A stretch of DNA of 64,000 nucleotides from Planctomycetota bacterium (lineage in GTDB: Bacteria > Planctomycetota > Phycisphaerae > Phycisphaerales > UBA1924): contig JAJRPN010000005.1 of the NCBI GenBank assembly GCA_024280755.1, positions 1 to 64,000 on the forward strand, given 5' to 3'. The notes under the pieces are model-generated. The model saw only the letters and a list, made by a program, of their open reading frames with translations, made no database searches and was not told the DNA's origin. Numbering within the stretch: position 1 is the stretch's first letter; the number at the start of each line of letters is the position of its first letter. Positions 10,219 through 20,075 of this stretch are shown here, one piece after another. The position numbers were made by a program, and so were the translations under genes.

Positions 10219-10474
10219 TTTCCGAGATTTCTTGAATCTTTTTGCTCTCGGTATGGTAATTCTTGCGTATCAACTCGGCGCATATTCTGCGCTCCAGTCG
10301 TTCTGGATATCGATGCTGACACTCGTCGTCGTCGATAGAAACCGAGTCGAATGGTACCCGATCTTGTGGTATCCCACGCCCCTCATGACGCGTATGCGGG
10401 TCGTGGTGTGTTTATCAACGGCAGCTGATTCCAGTGTGCCTCAATAGTGTGACCCAATAATGGAGTTTTGTGAA

Positions 10475-13400
10475 ATGAAAAGGGATCAATCAAAACGCTT
10501 ATCAGTAAACTTGCTGACAAGCATCGTCGGTGCCATGGTGGGCATCTCGGCATTGGCAACGGGCTCTGCGATCGCGCAGAGCAATGCCTACAACGAGCCA
10601 GCTCATGATGCAACTCCAGAAGAAGGCATCGATTTTGCAGCACTCGCAGCGATGGCTGGACGAAGCGGCGGCGGAGCATCATCAGGCGCCTCAAAGGACG
10701 GGCTTAAATCTTGGAAGGATGTCTCAAAGGACTTCACCAAGGTTGTCTCGACCGCAGATGGTAACTCGTTCTACAACTTATACATCAATAAGAAAACCAA
10801 TCAAGTTCTGGCAGAACTCCCACGAGGATACGAAAGCCAGAACCATTTCTTCGCGATGACCGTCGCGGGCGGCGAGATCTTTGCTGGTTTGCAGTCGGGC
10901 GATTTGTACACCAAATGGCGCCGGATTGGAAATCGCATGGCATTGATCCAGCCTCAGATCGCTGTGCGATCCACCGGCGATCAAGAATCAAAGGACTCGG
11001 TCGAAACCGTGTTTACCGATCGTGTGCTGCTCGATGTTGCGATCCTCGCAATGGGACCCAGCGGCCAGCCTGTGATTGATATGGATGATTTGCTTGTTGG
11101 CAAAGCCACAACCTTTTTCCGCCGCTCGGCCAGAGGGCTTCAGAAAGGCCTCACGGTTGTTGATTCGATCAAAGCATTCCCAAACAACATTGAGATCGCG
11201 TTTGAAGGCCCAGTCATGGGCGGAACGATCAAGAAGTTCCACTATTCGATCTCCCACATCAAAGGCTCGCGCGGGTTTAAACCCCGCATGGCCGACCAGC
11301 GTGTTGGCTACTTTGTCACGACCTACACCGATCTTGGCAAGTATGATGCGAAGGAAAAAAGCCGACGCATGATCAACCGCTGGCATGTCGAGAAGGCAGA
11401 TCCAAAGCTCGCGCTCAGCCCGCCAAAGGAACCAATCGTGTATTACATCGAGCACACCGTGCCGATCCGATACCGTCGTTGGGTACGCCAGGGTGTCGAG
11501 AGCTGGAACGATGCGTATCGCGAGATCGGAATCGAAGGCGCGATCCAGGTTCGGTATCAGGACAAAGCCACCGGCGTCAACATGGAGAAAGATCCTGAAG
11601 ATGTGCGCTACAACTTTATCCGTTGGATCTCCAACGATGTAGCCACCGCGATCGGTCCTTCACGGGTCAACCCGATGACCGGACAGATTCTTGATGCCGA
11701 TGTGATCTTGACCGATGGTTGGGCACGCGTGTTTACCTATCGGTGGGAAGATCTTTTGGGATCACTCGCAACCGAAGGCTATGCACCCGCAACACTTGAT
11801 TGGCTCGAAGAAAACCCAAGCTGGGACCCTCGTCTTCGCTTGGCTTCGCCAGCACAACGCGAACAAATCTTGGTCGAACGCCAAGCACGCAAGCTTGCGA
11901 ATCATGATCGTGCAATGAACGCTGCGGCGATGAGCGCTGATGGGTTCCTCCCTGGCACGAACATGATCGGCGACGATGAGTTTGACGGCTTGTACGGGCG
12001 AGCATCACAGGTCTCTGGTATGTGTATGGCGGCAACGGGCAAAATGCTCGATTTGGCCAACATGCGGATGTATCTCAGTATGGTTGATATGTTTGCTGCT
12101 GATGTTTCTGTTGCAGCCAATGCTGCGGGTGATGAGCCTGAGATCGATCCTGAAACACTCGAAATGATCCGCAAACAACTCGAAGAGAACCCAGGGTTGC
12201 GTGCAATGATTCCGCCTGAATACCTCGCCTTGCTTGAGAAAGCAGACGAGCCTGAGAGTGAGGACGATGCTCAAGCTGACGATGAGGGCGAAGGCGATGA
12301 AGCTGAACCCAAGAAGGATGATGTTCAGATGATCGACGGCGTACCAGAATGGTTCGTCGGCCCGATGCTCGCTGAACTCGTCGCGCACGAAGTGGGTCAT
12401 ACCCTCGGCTTGCGTCATAACTTCAAGGGCTCGAGCGCTTATGACCTCGACACCATCAACTCGGAAGAGATGAAGGATGTCAAGCCTTGGTCATCATCCG
12501 TGATGGACTACAACGGCATCAATATCCGTATGCCTGGTTCGGGCGAGATTCAGGGGAACTATTCCTCTGATGGCATCGGCCCGTATGACTATTGGGCGAT
12601 CGAGTATGGATATGGCACTGGCGATCTCGACAAGGTCTTGTCGCGTGTTGCAGAACCAGAACTTGCCTATGGCACAGACGAGGACACCTTCGGCCCAGAC
12701 CCACGCGCTCGTCGCTATGACTTGGCTGAGAACCCGCTGGATTATGCAAACTCCCAGATGGAACTCGTTCGCACGATCCGCTCGGGTTTGACTGATAGCT
12801 TTGTAGAAGACGGTGAATCTTGGGCGCTTGCTCGTCGAGGCTACCTCATCTCGCTGAGCACCCAGATGCAGAGCTTGTCAATGATGGGCAACTGGGTTGG
12901 ATCGGCGTATATCTATCGTGATAAGAAGGGTGATCCGGGCAATCGCGCGCCGATCGAAGTTGTGCCAGCAGAGCGTCAACGCGCTGCGATGCAGTTCGTG
13001 ATCGAGAACTCGTTCTATGATGAGGCCTTCGGCATCACTCCTGAACTGCTCACACATACCACAGTTGATAAGTGGTGGGATGACTTCCGTACTGTCTTTG
13101 CTGATGCAGCCATGCCGATCCATGATCGTGTGATGGGGATGCAGGCATCGGCGTTGACGATGTTGCTTAATCCTCAGACTGTCCAGCGTGTGTATGACTA
13201 TGAGTTGTTCGTCCCTGCGGACCAGGATACATTGACCCTTGCAGAGCTGATGGAATCTGTGACAGAATCCATCTGGTCAGAGCTTGGCGAGAAGCCGACG
13301 CAGAAGTTCACAACGCGCTCGCCGATGATCTCATCGCTTCGTAGAAACCTTCAGCAAGAGCACCTGAGCCGATTGGTTCACATGGCGTTTACGACGCGTG

Positions 13401-13585
13401 GATTCAACTCATCAGCCAAACCTGTCCGAATGCTCTCGATGATGCATCTTCGTTCAATCAAGAAGCATGCAGACGAGGCCCTCGAATGGGGCGACAAGGT
13501 TGACACCTACACCATGGCCCATCTCCAAGAGATCTCCATGCGTGTTGGCAAGGTTCTCGACGCAAACTATGTCTACTCACGATGA
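10475..13585 (+). CDS. Secreted zinc-dependent metalloprotease (DUF5117 type)
   Basis: 1036 aa. The signal peptide ends near GSAIAQS. The gluzincin/metzincin-type motif HEVGHTLGLRH (HExxHxxGxxH) is near residue 637, followed by the SSVMDYNGINIRMPG segment, consistent with a metzincin Met-turn. The long N-terminal half and the domain after the active site match the DUF5117/DUF4953 layout common in Planctomycetota and Bacteroidota. An acidic low-complexity stretch (about residues 595-620) lies just before the catalytic domain. GGAG precedes the ATG at 10475. It is probably periplasmic or secreted; substrate unknown. Confidence 0.9.
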   Translation: MKRDQSKRLSVNLLTSIVGAMVGISALATGSAIAQSNAYNEPAHDATPEEGIDFAALAAMAGRSGGGASSGASKDGLKSWKDVSKDFTKVVSTADGNSFYNLYINKKTNQVLAELPRGYESQNHFFAMTVAGGEIFAGLQSGDLYTKWRRIGNRMALIQPQIAVRSTGDQESKDSVETVFTDRVLLDVAILAMGPSGQPVIDMDDLLVGKATTFFRRSARGLQKGLTVVDSIKAFPNNIEIAFEGPVMGGTIKKFHYSISHIKGSRGFKPRMADQRVGYFVTTYTDLGKYDAKEKSRRMINRWHVEKADPKLALSPPKEPIVYYIEHTVPIRYRRWVRQGVESWNDAYREIGIEGAIQVRYQDKATGVNMEKDPEDVRYNFIRWISNDVATAIGPSRVNPMTGQILDADVILTDGWARVFTYRWEDLLGSLATEGYAPATLDWLEENPSWDPRLRLASPAQREQILVERQARKLANHDRAMNAAAMSADGFLPGTNMIGDDEFDGLYGRASQVSGMCMAATGKMLDLANMRMYLSMVDMFAADVSVAANAAGDEPEIDPETLEMIRKQLEENPGLRAMIPPEYLALLEKADEPESEDDAQADDEGEGDEAEPKKDDVQMIDGVPEWFVGPMLAELVAHEVGHTLGLRHNFKGSSAYDLDTINSEEMKDVKPWSSSVMDYNGINIRMPGSGEIQGNYSSDGIGPYDYWAIEYGYGTGDLDKVLSRVAEPELAYGTDEDTFGPDPRARRYDLAENPLDYANSQMELVRTIRSGLTDSFVEDGESWALARRGYLISLSTQMQSLSMMGNWVGSAYIYRDKKGDPGNRAPIEVVPAERQRAAMQFVIENSFYDEAFGITPELLTHTTVDKWWDDFRTVFADAAMPIHDRVMGMQASALTMLLNPQTVQRVYDYELFVPADQDTLTLAELMESVTESIWSELGEKPTQKFTTRSPMISSLRRNLQQEHLSRLVHMAFTTRGFNSSAKPVRMLSMMHLRSIKKHADEALEWGDKVDTYTMAHLQEISMRVGKVLDANYVYSR

Positions 13586-13624
13586 TCATGATCATCGTGA
13601 TCATCGTGATCATCGTGATCATCA
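13581..13624. repeat. 9-bp tandem repeat spanning a stop codon
   Basis: A run built from the unit ATCATCGTG, about four copies, begins at the stop codon of the metalloprotease gene. Its first 16 bases are a perfect palindrome. The copies are partly self-complementary and contain many GATC sites. Confidence 0.85.
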
Positions 13625-13655
13625 CCTGATTGGTAGATCAATCTGAAACTTTCAG

Positions 13656-13685
13656 CGGGCAACCCAAACGGGTTGCCCGTTTTTT
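13656..13685 (+). terminator. Intrinsic terminator of the metalloprotease gene
   Basis: CGGGCAACCC (13656-13665) pairs with GGGTTGCCCG (13670-13679), followed by six T. It is the plus-strand terminator 70 nt past the stop. Confidence 0.93.
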
Positions 13686-13729
13686 CATACCAGTGTATAT
13701 TTTTAGGGTGAATCAGAACGATATAGAGG

Positions 13730-14755
13730 ATGATGAATGAGCAAGAACCACTATTGAAGGCCACAAAGAAGCGATCGAAGATCATCACTGTTCTCGCGTG
13801 GCTGATCGTTGTTTGTCTTGTGCCGACCTGCTGCGCCTGGATCATCGGCCGGTGGGTGTACTGGCTTGACATCATTGCTTCTCAACAGATGCTGATCAGT
13901 TGGATCGCCCTGATCTTCATGATTCTTGTTTTGACAAGCCGACGCTGGGTTGCAGGAGTGACATGCCTTGCTCTTGTCAGTATTTCATTCACACCGGTTG
14001 TTGTGTCCAGACACTGGACACTCCCACCCGTCAATCTTCGATCAAAGCCCGATGGTGCGATTCGCATAATTACCTGCAATATGAATCCTGAAAACGAGCG
14101 ATGGGAAACAGATCTGAATCAGCTACTCTCTTATGAAGCTGATGTCATTGTGCTTATTGAGGTACACCCAGAACTGAGTCGATCGATTCGTAATCGCAAA
14201 CTACTCGACACAACCCCTTATGCTCGCTGGGTTCATCGTGCATGGGTTGAAAACGAGACCACCCCTGGCTTTATTTTGAGCCGATGGCCTATGAATACGA
14301 TCGACACTTCTCAAGACCCTGAGTTTGCACAGGATTTACTGTACTCCCATATTCGTTCCCCGAACGGAGAGTTCCTTGTTGGCCTTGCGCACCCGTACTC
14401 GCCGAGAACACAACAACATTGGGCACTGGGAAATCAGGTTGTTCAGGCACATGGTAATACAATCGCTCAGCTTCAAAGCAACCCACTCATCCCTATCCTA
14501 CTCTGCACAGACCTGAACGCCGGGCCTGCCCAGCAACGAGCCCAAGCCCTTCGCGCAGCGGGTTTGCATATGAGCAAGCCAATCTTGTATGGAGGGGGGA
14601 GTTATCCGGCGAACTCATCTGTTCCCAAGCCTTTACAAGTCCAGCTTGATGATGTCTGGGCAACTGCGAACACCTCTCCAATCGCATGGACAATGGTCGA
14701 ACTCTCTGGGAGTGATCACAAGGCTGTTGTTGTGGATTTCAAACTCACTGAGTAA
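13730..14755 (+). CDS. Membrane-anchored EEP-family hydrolase
   Basis: 341 aa. Two or three transmembrane segments in the first 95 residues are followed by an endonuclease/exonuclease/phosphatase domain. The catalytic blocks look intact: IRIITCNMNP (Asn), VIVLIEVHPEL (metal-binding Glu), LLCTDLNAGP (Asp and Asn), and GSDHKAVVVDF (Asp-His pair). The domain probably faces outward and cleaves a phosphodiester or phosphomonoester, but the substrate cannot be told. It is a paralogue of 2126-3382, which lacks the Glu. It converges tail to tail with the flippase gene, 6 bp apart. Confidence 0.82.
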   Translation: MMNEQEPLLKATKKRSKIITVLAWLIVVCLVPTCCAWIIGRWVYWLDIIASQQMLISWIALIFMILVLTSRRWVAGVTCLALVSISFTPVVVSRHWTLPPVNLRSKPDGAIRIITCNMNPENERWETDLNQLLSYEADVIVLIEVHPELSRSIRNRKLLDTTPYARWVHRAWVENETTPGFILSRWPMNTIDTSQDPEFAQDLLYSHIRSPNGEFLVGLAHPYSPRTQQHWALGNQVVQAHGNTIAQLQSNPLIPILLCTDLNAGPAQQRAQALRAAGLHMSKPILYGGGSYPANSSVPKPLQVQLDDVWATANTSPIAWTMVELSGSDHKAVVVDFKLTE

Positions 14756-14761
14756 TACGGC

Positions 14762-16378
14762 TTACGATGCTCGGCGAAGGATGCCTGTGATGCGTTTGCG
14801 TTCAGATGCTTCAAGCACTATCGCATAGCTGCACACGGCATATACTGTTCCAAAAACACCTAATGACCCGAGCATCCAAGTCCAATTTATTGATTGGCCA
14901 CGCTGCAATGTGAGTTCTCCAACAATTCCAAGATCGTCCACCGAGTTGTTGATCGCTAAGAATCCCACAGCACACGCGATCGCTATTCCCGTCGAAAGCA
15001 ATGGACGCCCAAGAGAAAGTAGCAGGGATGCTGGTTTGATATGGAGACATCGCCCGGCAATGATCGGCAACCCAAACAAATGAACGACCACGAGTACGAT
15101 CGCATACATCGCTGGCGGGGCATAGATAATGAGTGAGTCGGGAAGAGTCAGCATCAGAATAACGGAAGCGACAGGAGCAAATATTCCGCCTGCAAAGACC
15201 CAAGGCGCGTAAGCCTTTACATAACCCGCGCCATACATGATAAGTAACCAGGTGTCTGAAATTGCACGAGCAACAAGCGCGATCGACAAAATACGAGACA
15301 TATATACCGCAGTAGGCATCACTGCGTCGTAGTCTTTGAGCGATCTCCCCACCCAGATGTCAAAGATTGGCCAACCATACACAATTATGATTGCTGCTGC
15401 GGGCAATGCAATCATTGAAGTAAGCTTTGTTTGGATACTGATCAGACGCTGGAGTTGTTTTCGAGATTCTTCCGAATCATCCCCGGACGCCATTCGTGCA
15501 CTGACTGCATCAGATCCGAACTGTACACCAGCAGTACACATACGAATATAGGCGACAAAGCGGAACCCGATTCCCCATGCAGCGTTTGCGATTGTTCCAA
15601 AGAATAAGTTGAGTAGCAGCGGGGGGATCTGCTCGTGAAGATTTACTGCAACCTGCACACCTGTATTCCAGGAAAATGTTGAGAGCACCTGCGAACGCGC
15701 ATCCTTGTCGCTACCAGAAATCCGAAACTTTAGTCGAGGATCACCCTTGACCATCACTGCTGCCGCGATGATCATCCCAAGCGTGGACACCCCACCCCAT
15801 ACCATTCCGTGAAGCGATAACCCAAAGGCCGGGTCATCTATTGCGATGACATACCCAAGAATAAGCACCGACAGAATATTGCCCGATCGCACACAAATAT
15901 ACCAAATATTGTATCGAATAAATCTCTCTTTCACGAGATACATATTGAGTATCGGGGCAAGGATTGTCATCGTTGCGACATATACCCCTTGCCCTACAAC
16001 GAACCACCTCGCGGGATTGACAAAATCGTCTGGGAGTTGAAAAACAGGAATTAGTGCGAAGACAATGCCAAAGCTAACAATCGAGAGTACGGTACAGACG
16101 AGTGAAATGAGACAGATTGTGGCGTAGCTTTTTTGAAAAGAATCATCGTCTTTGTGGTATGCCTGCCCAAGCTCACGAACGAGTGACATTTGGATTATCT
16201 GAAGAAAGATTCCTGCTAACCCAATATTGGCACCGAGAAGCGAGATTAATCCAAACGAATCATCGCCGAGCCATCGAATAGTCAATGGCACAACAGCAAT
16301 CCCGAGCGAAAGCGTAATCAGCAGCCGAGTATAATTTGATAGTATTCGGACGAATCCTTTTCGCAATTCAACACTCAT
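14762..16378 (-). CDS. Wzx-like polysaccharide flippase (MOP superfamily)
   Basis: 538 aa with about 12-14 transmembrane segments. The N-terminus (RILSNYTRLLITLSLGIAVV, then VPLTIRWLGDDSFGLISLLG) is typical of oligosaccharide flippases of the MOP/MATE superfamily, which move lipid-linked repeat units across the cytoplasmic membrane. It is the last gene of the long minus-strand run, 25 nt after the sulfotransferase gene. With the Wzy-like gene upstream it implies a Wzx/Wzy pathway. Substrate specificity cannot be read. Confidence 0.88.
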   Translation of the reverse strand: MSVELRKGFVRILSNYTRLLITLSLGIAVVPLTIRWLGDDSFGLISLLGANIGLAGIFLQIIQMSLVRELGQAYHKDDDSFQKSYATICLISLVCTVLSIVSFGIVFALIPVFQLPDDFVNPARWFVVGQGVYVATMTILAPILNMYLVKERFIRYNIWYICVRSGNILSVLILGYVIAIDDPAFGLSLHGMVWGGVSTLGMIIAAAVMVKGDPRLKFRISGSDKDARSQVLSTFSWNTGVQVAVNLHEQIPPLLLNLFFGTIANAAWGIGFRFVAYIRMCTAGVQFGSDAVSARMASGDDSEESRKQLQRLISIQTKLTSMIALPAAAIIIVYGWPIFDIWVGRSLKDYDAVMPTAVYMSRILSIALVARAISDTWLLIMYGAGYVKAYAPWVFAGGIFAPVASVILMLTLPDSLIIYAPPAMYAIVLVVVHLFGLPIIAGRCLHIKPASLLLSLGRPLLSTGIAIACAVGFLAINNSVDDLGIVGELTLQRGQSINWTWMLGSLGVFGTVYAVCSYAIVLEASERKRITGILRRAS

Positions 16379-16403
16379 GAAATGGATCTTTCCAAAATAA
16401 CAA

Positions 16404-17228
16404 TTAACTCGTTTCCTGAGGGCAGCTCACTTGCTCAACCCAAGACGCATCTCGCTCATATCCAAGTTCGATGAGCACATCGCCGGCCAAATCATGAAAA
16501 ACTTGAGCTGACTCAGGAGTAAAGTGATTCTTCCAATCACCAACGATTCCTTTTCGTATAAAAGATTTACTGTCCTCTTGCCCTGGATCTCTACCTGTCA
16601 TGTTTTTCATGGAATACTTGTCAACGACTCTCTCGATCCGGCCTGTATTAGGCTCATGACCGAGTGATTCCACAAGTTTTTCCATCGTTGAAACACAGTC
16701 CTCTTTGAGATCTTCATATTTGATGTAGCTTACATGGGAATGCCCCATCCATGCGCGATTGTGATCTACCCAGTTCTGCTTGCAGCTACTTGGGTTCGCG
16801 AACATGTATTTGATAAATCTTGAAAGGTTTGTCTGGATATCAAAAATATCTGCTCTGGGTCCCAATATTTTGTACATCTGATCAATAAACATATTCTGAT
16901 TTGCTAAGTTCGGACTCTTTGCTTTGCGTGTATGGTGAAAATAGAAAGACACCATCACATCGCGTCCATCACGCATCAGATAAGTGGTGTTCTGCATTCG
17001 AGGATGATATTTCCAATGTCCGTGTGTCACACTAGGCATTGCAACAGGCATCCGAGAAAACTGAGCGAATGGTAGACCAATTGATTCTGCAAGCATCCTG
17101 CAAACCCATGTACCACCAGATTTCGGATATTCGACAAGCGGAAACAACTGAACGGATGAGCCATACTGGATTGCTATGCGTCGCGTTGCTTGATTTGAAA
17201 CCCGCTGAAGAACTGAGTTGATATCCAT
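16404..17228 (-). CDS. PAPS-dependent sulfotransferase
   Basis: 274 aa, soluble, of the Sulfotransfer_1 type. The 5'-phosphosulfate loop is PKSGGTW (about residues 35-41). The 3'-phosphate-binding helix region is YIKYEDLKED, and the C-terminal RKGIVGDWKNHF is the usual PAP-binding loop. It would move sulfate from PAPS to a hydroxyl or amine, most likely on a lipid-linked or nascent sugar since it sits between the flippase and polymerase genes. GGAGAG precedes the ATG at 17228 by about 7 nt. PAPS could come from the cysD/N/C genes at 32.7-35.9 kb. Confidence 0.9.
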   Translation of the reverse strand: MDINSVLQRVSNQATRRIAIQYGSSVQLFPLVEYPKSGGTWVCRMLAESIGLPFAQFSRMPVAMPSVTHGHWKYHPRMQNTTYLMRDGRDVMVSFYFHHTRKAKSPNLANQNMFIDQMYKILGPRADIFDIQTNLSRFIKYMFANPSSCKQNWVDHNRAWMGHSHVSYIKYEDLKEDCVSTMEKLVESLGHEPNTGRIERVVDKYSMKNMTGRDPGQEDSKSFIRKGIVGDWKNHFTPESAQVFHDLAGDVLIELGYERDASWVEQVSCPQETS

Positions 17229-17267
17229 CGATGACTCTCCAAAAACCTTGTGCATAATAGTGAGTTA

Positions 17268-18692
17268 TTAACAATTCTGCGAACAATCCGCGTCACCGTC
17301 AACAGAATGCTCATGATCGCCATACTCGTAGTAGGAACTCTCATAGGCAGGCTCGTCCCAATCATCATCTTCATCTGGGGACAGCATTGAAGAGCTTGGA
17401 CTGACCATCTGGTGAAGGCGAGCGACGATTTGCATCGCAATCCAACTCCCAACAAGATAGAGGACTGTCTTGCCGAAGAAATTGCCCAATTCACCACGCG
17501 GGATTGCGATAATTTGTCCCAGCGCCACTCCCATCGGTAATACAACGAATGGATTCAGGCTATGCCTACTGAGCAGCCCATCAATGAATCGAAAGAAAAC
17601 CGCGAGTATCAGCGTATATAGCGGCAAAGCGATATACGGATTGTCGTTTGCACAATGCCCGATAAGCCCTGGTCCAATATTCCATCCCTTTGGCCTGCCC
17701 GCATCATTAATTTCGCTCACAGAAGTGAGCGCTAAGGCATTCGGTTTTTCTCGCCACATTGTTCTTGGGATCGGTAACACAAGAAACAATCTCAGGGAAT
17801 GAAGAGTATCGTATTCAAAGCGATCTGGCCTTGTATCGAGAAAATACATACTGTACAAAGCCGAACTTTGTCCAGAAAACAGATCGACAGTGCCCTGCAG
17901 CAAATCAGCTTCTGCAAGAACCTTCACTCGATCTATAGGTGACGAAATTTCGATTCCGTAGTTAAATCGTGTAGATGTGTAGGCGGCCAGAAAAAACACT
18001 CCACAAACAGAAATGATGCTGAATCTTAAAATGAGCTTTTTGAATGATATATACTGCCACGAGCTGTAATACGCACCCCAAATAAATGCGAGTACGATCC
18101 CCAGCATATCCCTTCGTCCAAAGGAATCCGTAAACAAGATCCCAAGTCCACCCATCACCACAACCGCTGCAATAAACATCGGAATAGGATTGCACAATCG
18201 AGGGACCCATGCCCATGCGGCCAATCCGGTTGCGAGTGCAAAGAAAGACGCACCCAACTCAAGACTATAGATACCCACATACGGAAGGTGCGACAGCCCT
18301 AATCGAAAAACAGCTCCGAGCACTAAAAATGTGAGCGAAAGCGTACACAGCTTTGGCCATGTCACATGAACCGATCTCATTTTAGTCTTAAGAACAAGCC
18401 TGGCGGCAATAAACCCAGAACGATAGATCCACATAAAACCTGCTGTAAACAGCAAAAGCATAAAAGTGAACTTTGCCCCAGGAACTACTCGATCTGAAAA
18501 CATGTACGGATCAGAAATATCTGGCATCAACAGAGCGATGATTCCAGATGTAAACTGAAACACAAACAATCCCATAAGGAACAAGTTTCTTACGGATAAC
18601 AGTCCGGGTGCCTGCTTCGATGCGTCACGAATGACGATCGAGATCGTGACGATCATCGCGATGAATATGATTGCTGAGAGTACTACATACAT
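17268..18692 (-). CDS. Wzy-like O-antigen/oligosaccharide polymerase
   Basis: 474 aa with about 10-12 hydrophobic segments and a large external loop in the second half (RPDRFEYDTLHSLRLFLVLP, then IPRTMWREKPNAL), the layout of O-antigen polymerases. The RTMWREKP stretch is common in this group. The C-terminus ends in an acidic, tyrosine-rich tail. It probably polymerises repeat units at the outer face of the cytoplasmic membrane. The call rests on topology and context since Wzy proteins share little sequence. Confidence 0.78.
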   Translation of the reverse strand: MYVVLSAIIFIAMIVTISIVIRDASKQAPGLLSVRNLFLMGLFVFQFTSGIIALLMPDISDPYMFSDRVVPGAKFTFMLLLFTAGFMWIYRSGFIAARLVLKTKMRSVHVTWPKLCTLSLTFLVLGAVFRLGLSHLPYVGIYSLELGASFFALATGLAAWAWVPRLCNPIPMFIAAVVVMGGLGILFTDSFGRRDMLGIVLAFIWGAYYSSWQYISFKKLILRFSIISVCGVFFLAAYTSTRFNYGIEISSPIDRVKVLAEADLLQGTVDLFSGQSSALYSMYFLDTRPDRFEYDTLHSLRLFLVLPIPRTMWREKPNALALTSVSEINDAGRPKGWNIGPGLIGHCANDNPYIALPLYTLILAVFFRFIDGLLSRHSLNPFVVLPMGVALGQIIAIPRGELGNFFGKTVLYLVGSWIAMQIVARLHQMVSPSSSMLSPDEDDDWDEPAYESSYYEYGDHEHSVDGDADCSQNC

Positions 18693-18765
18693 TGTGAACT
18701 ATCTCGATGTGTCTGACATTCTCGGCTTGTCTCGCTTGAGCCATGAACGAAGAAAGGTGAGCTTG

Positions 18766-19932
18766 TCATTTGGTGGAATATTTTTTGTATAGCTCAATTG
18801 TCTGCCTCGCGACAATCGGCCAGGTAAATCGTTCCCTAATCAGGCTCATCCCATTGCTGCCTTGTATGGCGAGTTCGTCTTGAGTAGCCTCAAGTGTTTT
18901 TCGAAGCCCATTCGCGATACTCTCGACACATAACTCCGTCTCAATTCCAGCATTCACTTCCGTGACTTCCGGATAGTGGCACGCTTTGGTTACGACGACA
19001 GGCACGCCGAGCGCCAAAGACTCCGTTATCGCAATTGAGAACCCTTCTTGTCGTGAGGGAAGACAAAAACATGTCGAATCGATCAACGCTTCTAGTTTAC
19101 CCTCTCCATAAATCGGACCCGTGATGAGCACTCGATCTGACAAATCAGCGCTCGCAATTCGTTGTTCAAAGTCTGCTTGGGCACCGCCGTCTGGCCCTGC
19201 TACAACGAGCATTGCGACTGGAAACTCCTTTGCAATTGCTGCAAAAGCATCTGCGAGAAAATCAAGTCCCTTCTTGTAGTGCAGTCGACTCAAAAAGAAT
19301 ATGTATGGCTTATCTCCAATCTCAGGATGATTTGCACGAAACACCCCCTTCTCTGGAGGAGGTTCAAACTCCTCAATAAAAATACCGTTTGGAATTATCT
19401 CAAGCGCTGTACCAAAGTTGTGAACCTTGACAAAGCCGACTTCATCTTTGTTCAAACAGTGAATAAATCGACACCCAACAAGCGCTGCTCGATAACCCAG
19501 CTTCAACGCAATTCTTTTTTTCACCCGGCTTTGTGTCATACACCAAGGGTCAAGCATTCCGTGGAGGCAAATCGTATAAGGAACCTGATGCTTTGAACAA
19601 GATTGACTCATTTTCCGAATAGTCGTATCCCAGACATTGTGCCCATGAACAAAGTCCATCTGCGGACAGAGTTCGTCAAGCATTTTCTTTGCGTTCGAGC
19701 CTGTAAAAGACTCTGATCTTGTCAATGGTTCGATCATATGAAACCGAATCAACTCGCGCCCGGGCAAACCATCCAAAGAGTTTTCTATCGCTTCTTCGCG
19801 ACCTGGAGCTGTGTAAGTTAAAAGATGAACCTCGTGCCCAATAGAGGCTTGAGCTGCCGCTAGTCGTGTTGCAACGACCGGCGGCCCGCCGTTCGCTGGA
19901 TCAATCGAAGAAATAACATGAAGGATTTTCAT
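18766..19932 (-). CDS. Glycosyltransferase family 4
   Basis: 388 aa, cytoplasmic or membrane-associated GT-B enzyme. MKILHVISSIDPANGGPPVVATRLA is the acceptor-side N-terminal domain; the C-terminal domain carries the GPDGGAQ strand, LPSRQEGFSIAITESLALGVPVV (the E-x7-E donor-binding motif) and a conserved proline. It adds one sugar to a growing lipid-linked unit; donor and acceptor unknown. Its ATG overlaps by ATGA the stop of a 48-codon ORF that itself overlaps the upstream GT2 gene. Confidence 0.9.
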   Translation of the reverse strand: MKILHVISSIDPANGGPPVVATRLAAAQASIGHEVHLLTYTAPGREEAIENSLDGLPGRELIRFHMIEPLTRSESFTGSNAKKMLDELCPQMDFVHGHNVWDTTIRKMSQSCSKHQVPYTICLHGMLDPWCMTQSRVKKRIALKLGYRAALVGCRFIHCLNKDEVGFVKVHNFGTALEIIPNGIFIEEFEPPPEKGVFRANHPEIGDKPYIFFLSRLHYKKGLDFLADAFAAIAKEFPVAMLVVAGPDGGAQADFEQRIASADLSDRVLITGPIYGEGKLEALIDSTCFCLPSRQEGFSIAITESLALGVPVVVTKACHYPEVTEVNAGIETELCVESIANGLRKTLEATQDELAIQGSNGMSLIRERFTWPIVARQTIELYKKYSTK

Positions 19933-20075
19933 AGCTCAACCTCGTTCATCCGTTTACCAGAATCTTCATCCCGCCGCAGGTTGCGTGTTTTTTTAAACGC
20001 AAGACAGGTCTGCGTTTTGAGCTCTCGTGCAATATGACTCCCTGTTTCTAGATGTTGTGTCAGAGTCGATTTCAT
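19929..20075 (-). CDS. Candidate 48-aa small protein between GT2 and GT4 genes
   Basis: Not recognised. An ATG-to-TGA frame of 49 codons exactly fills the space between the two glycosyltransferase genes: its start overlaps the GT2 stop as ATGA (20075-20072) and its stop overlaps the GT4 start as ATGA (19932-19929). The product would be basic and hydrophilic (MKSTLTQHLETGSHIARELK to start, ...KRMNEVEL to end), with one Cys and no transmembrane segment. The double overlap suggests translational coupling, so it is either a real small protein or a translated linker that keeps ribosomes moving. Confidence 0.5.
   Translation of the reverse strand: MKSTLTQHLETGSHIARELKTQTCLAFKKTRNLRRDEDSGKRMNEVEL

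Noticed and set aside
10232-10447. Possible 71-aa membrane protein before the metalloprotease
   Set aside because: No ribosome-binding site, and the composition in the second half is unlike a real protein.
13573-13875. His/Asp-repeat ORF on the minus strand
   Set aside because: The DDH repeat comes from the GATCATCGT minisatellite and the rest is antisense to the EEP gene.
18694-18769. 28-codon ORF overlapping the GT4 stop
   Set aside because: It starts with an ATGA overlap but runs past the Wzy start, is very short and low in character; likely chance.
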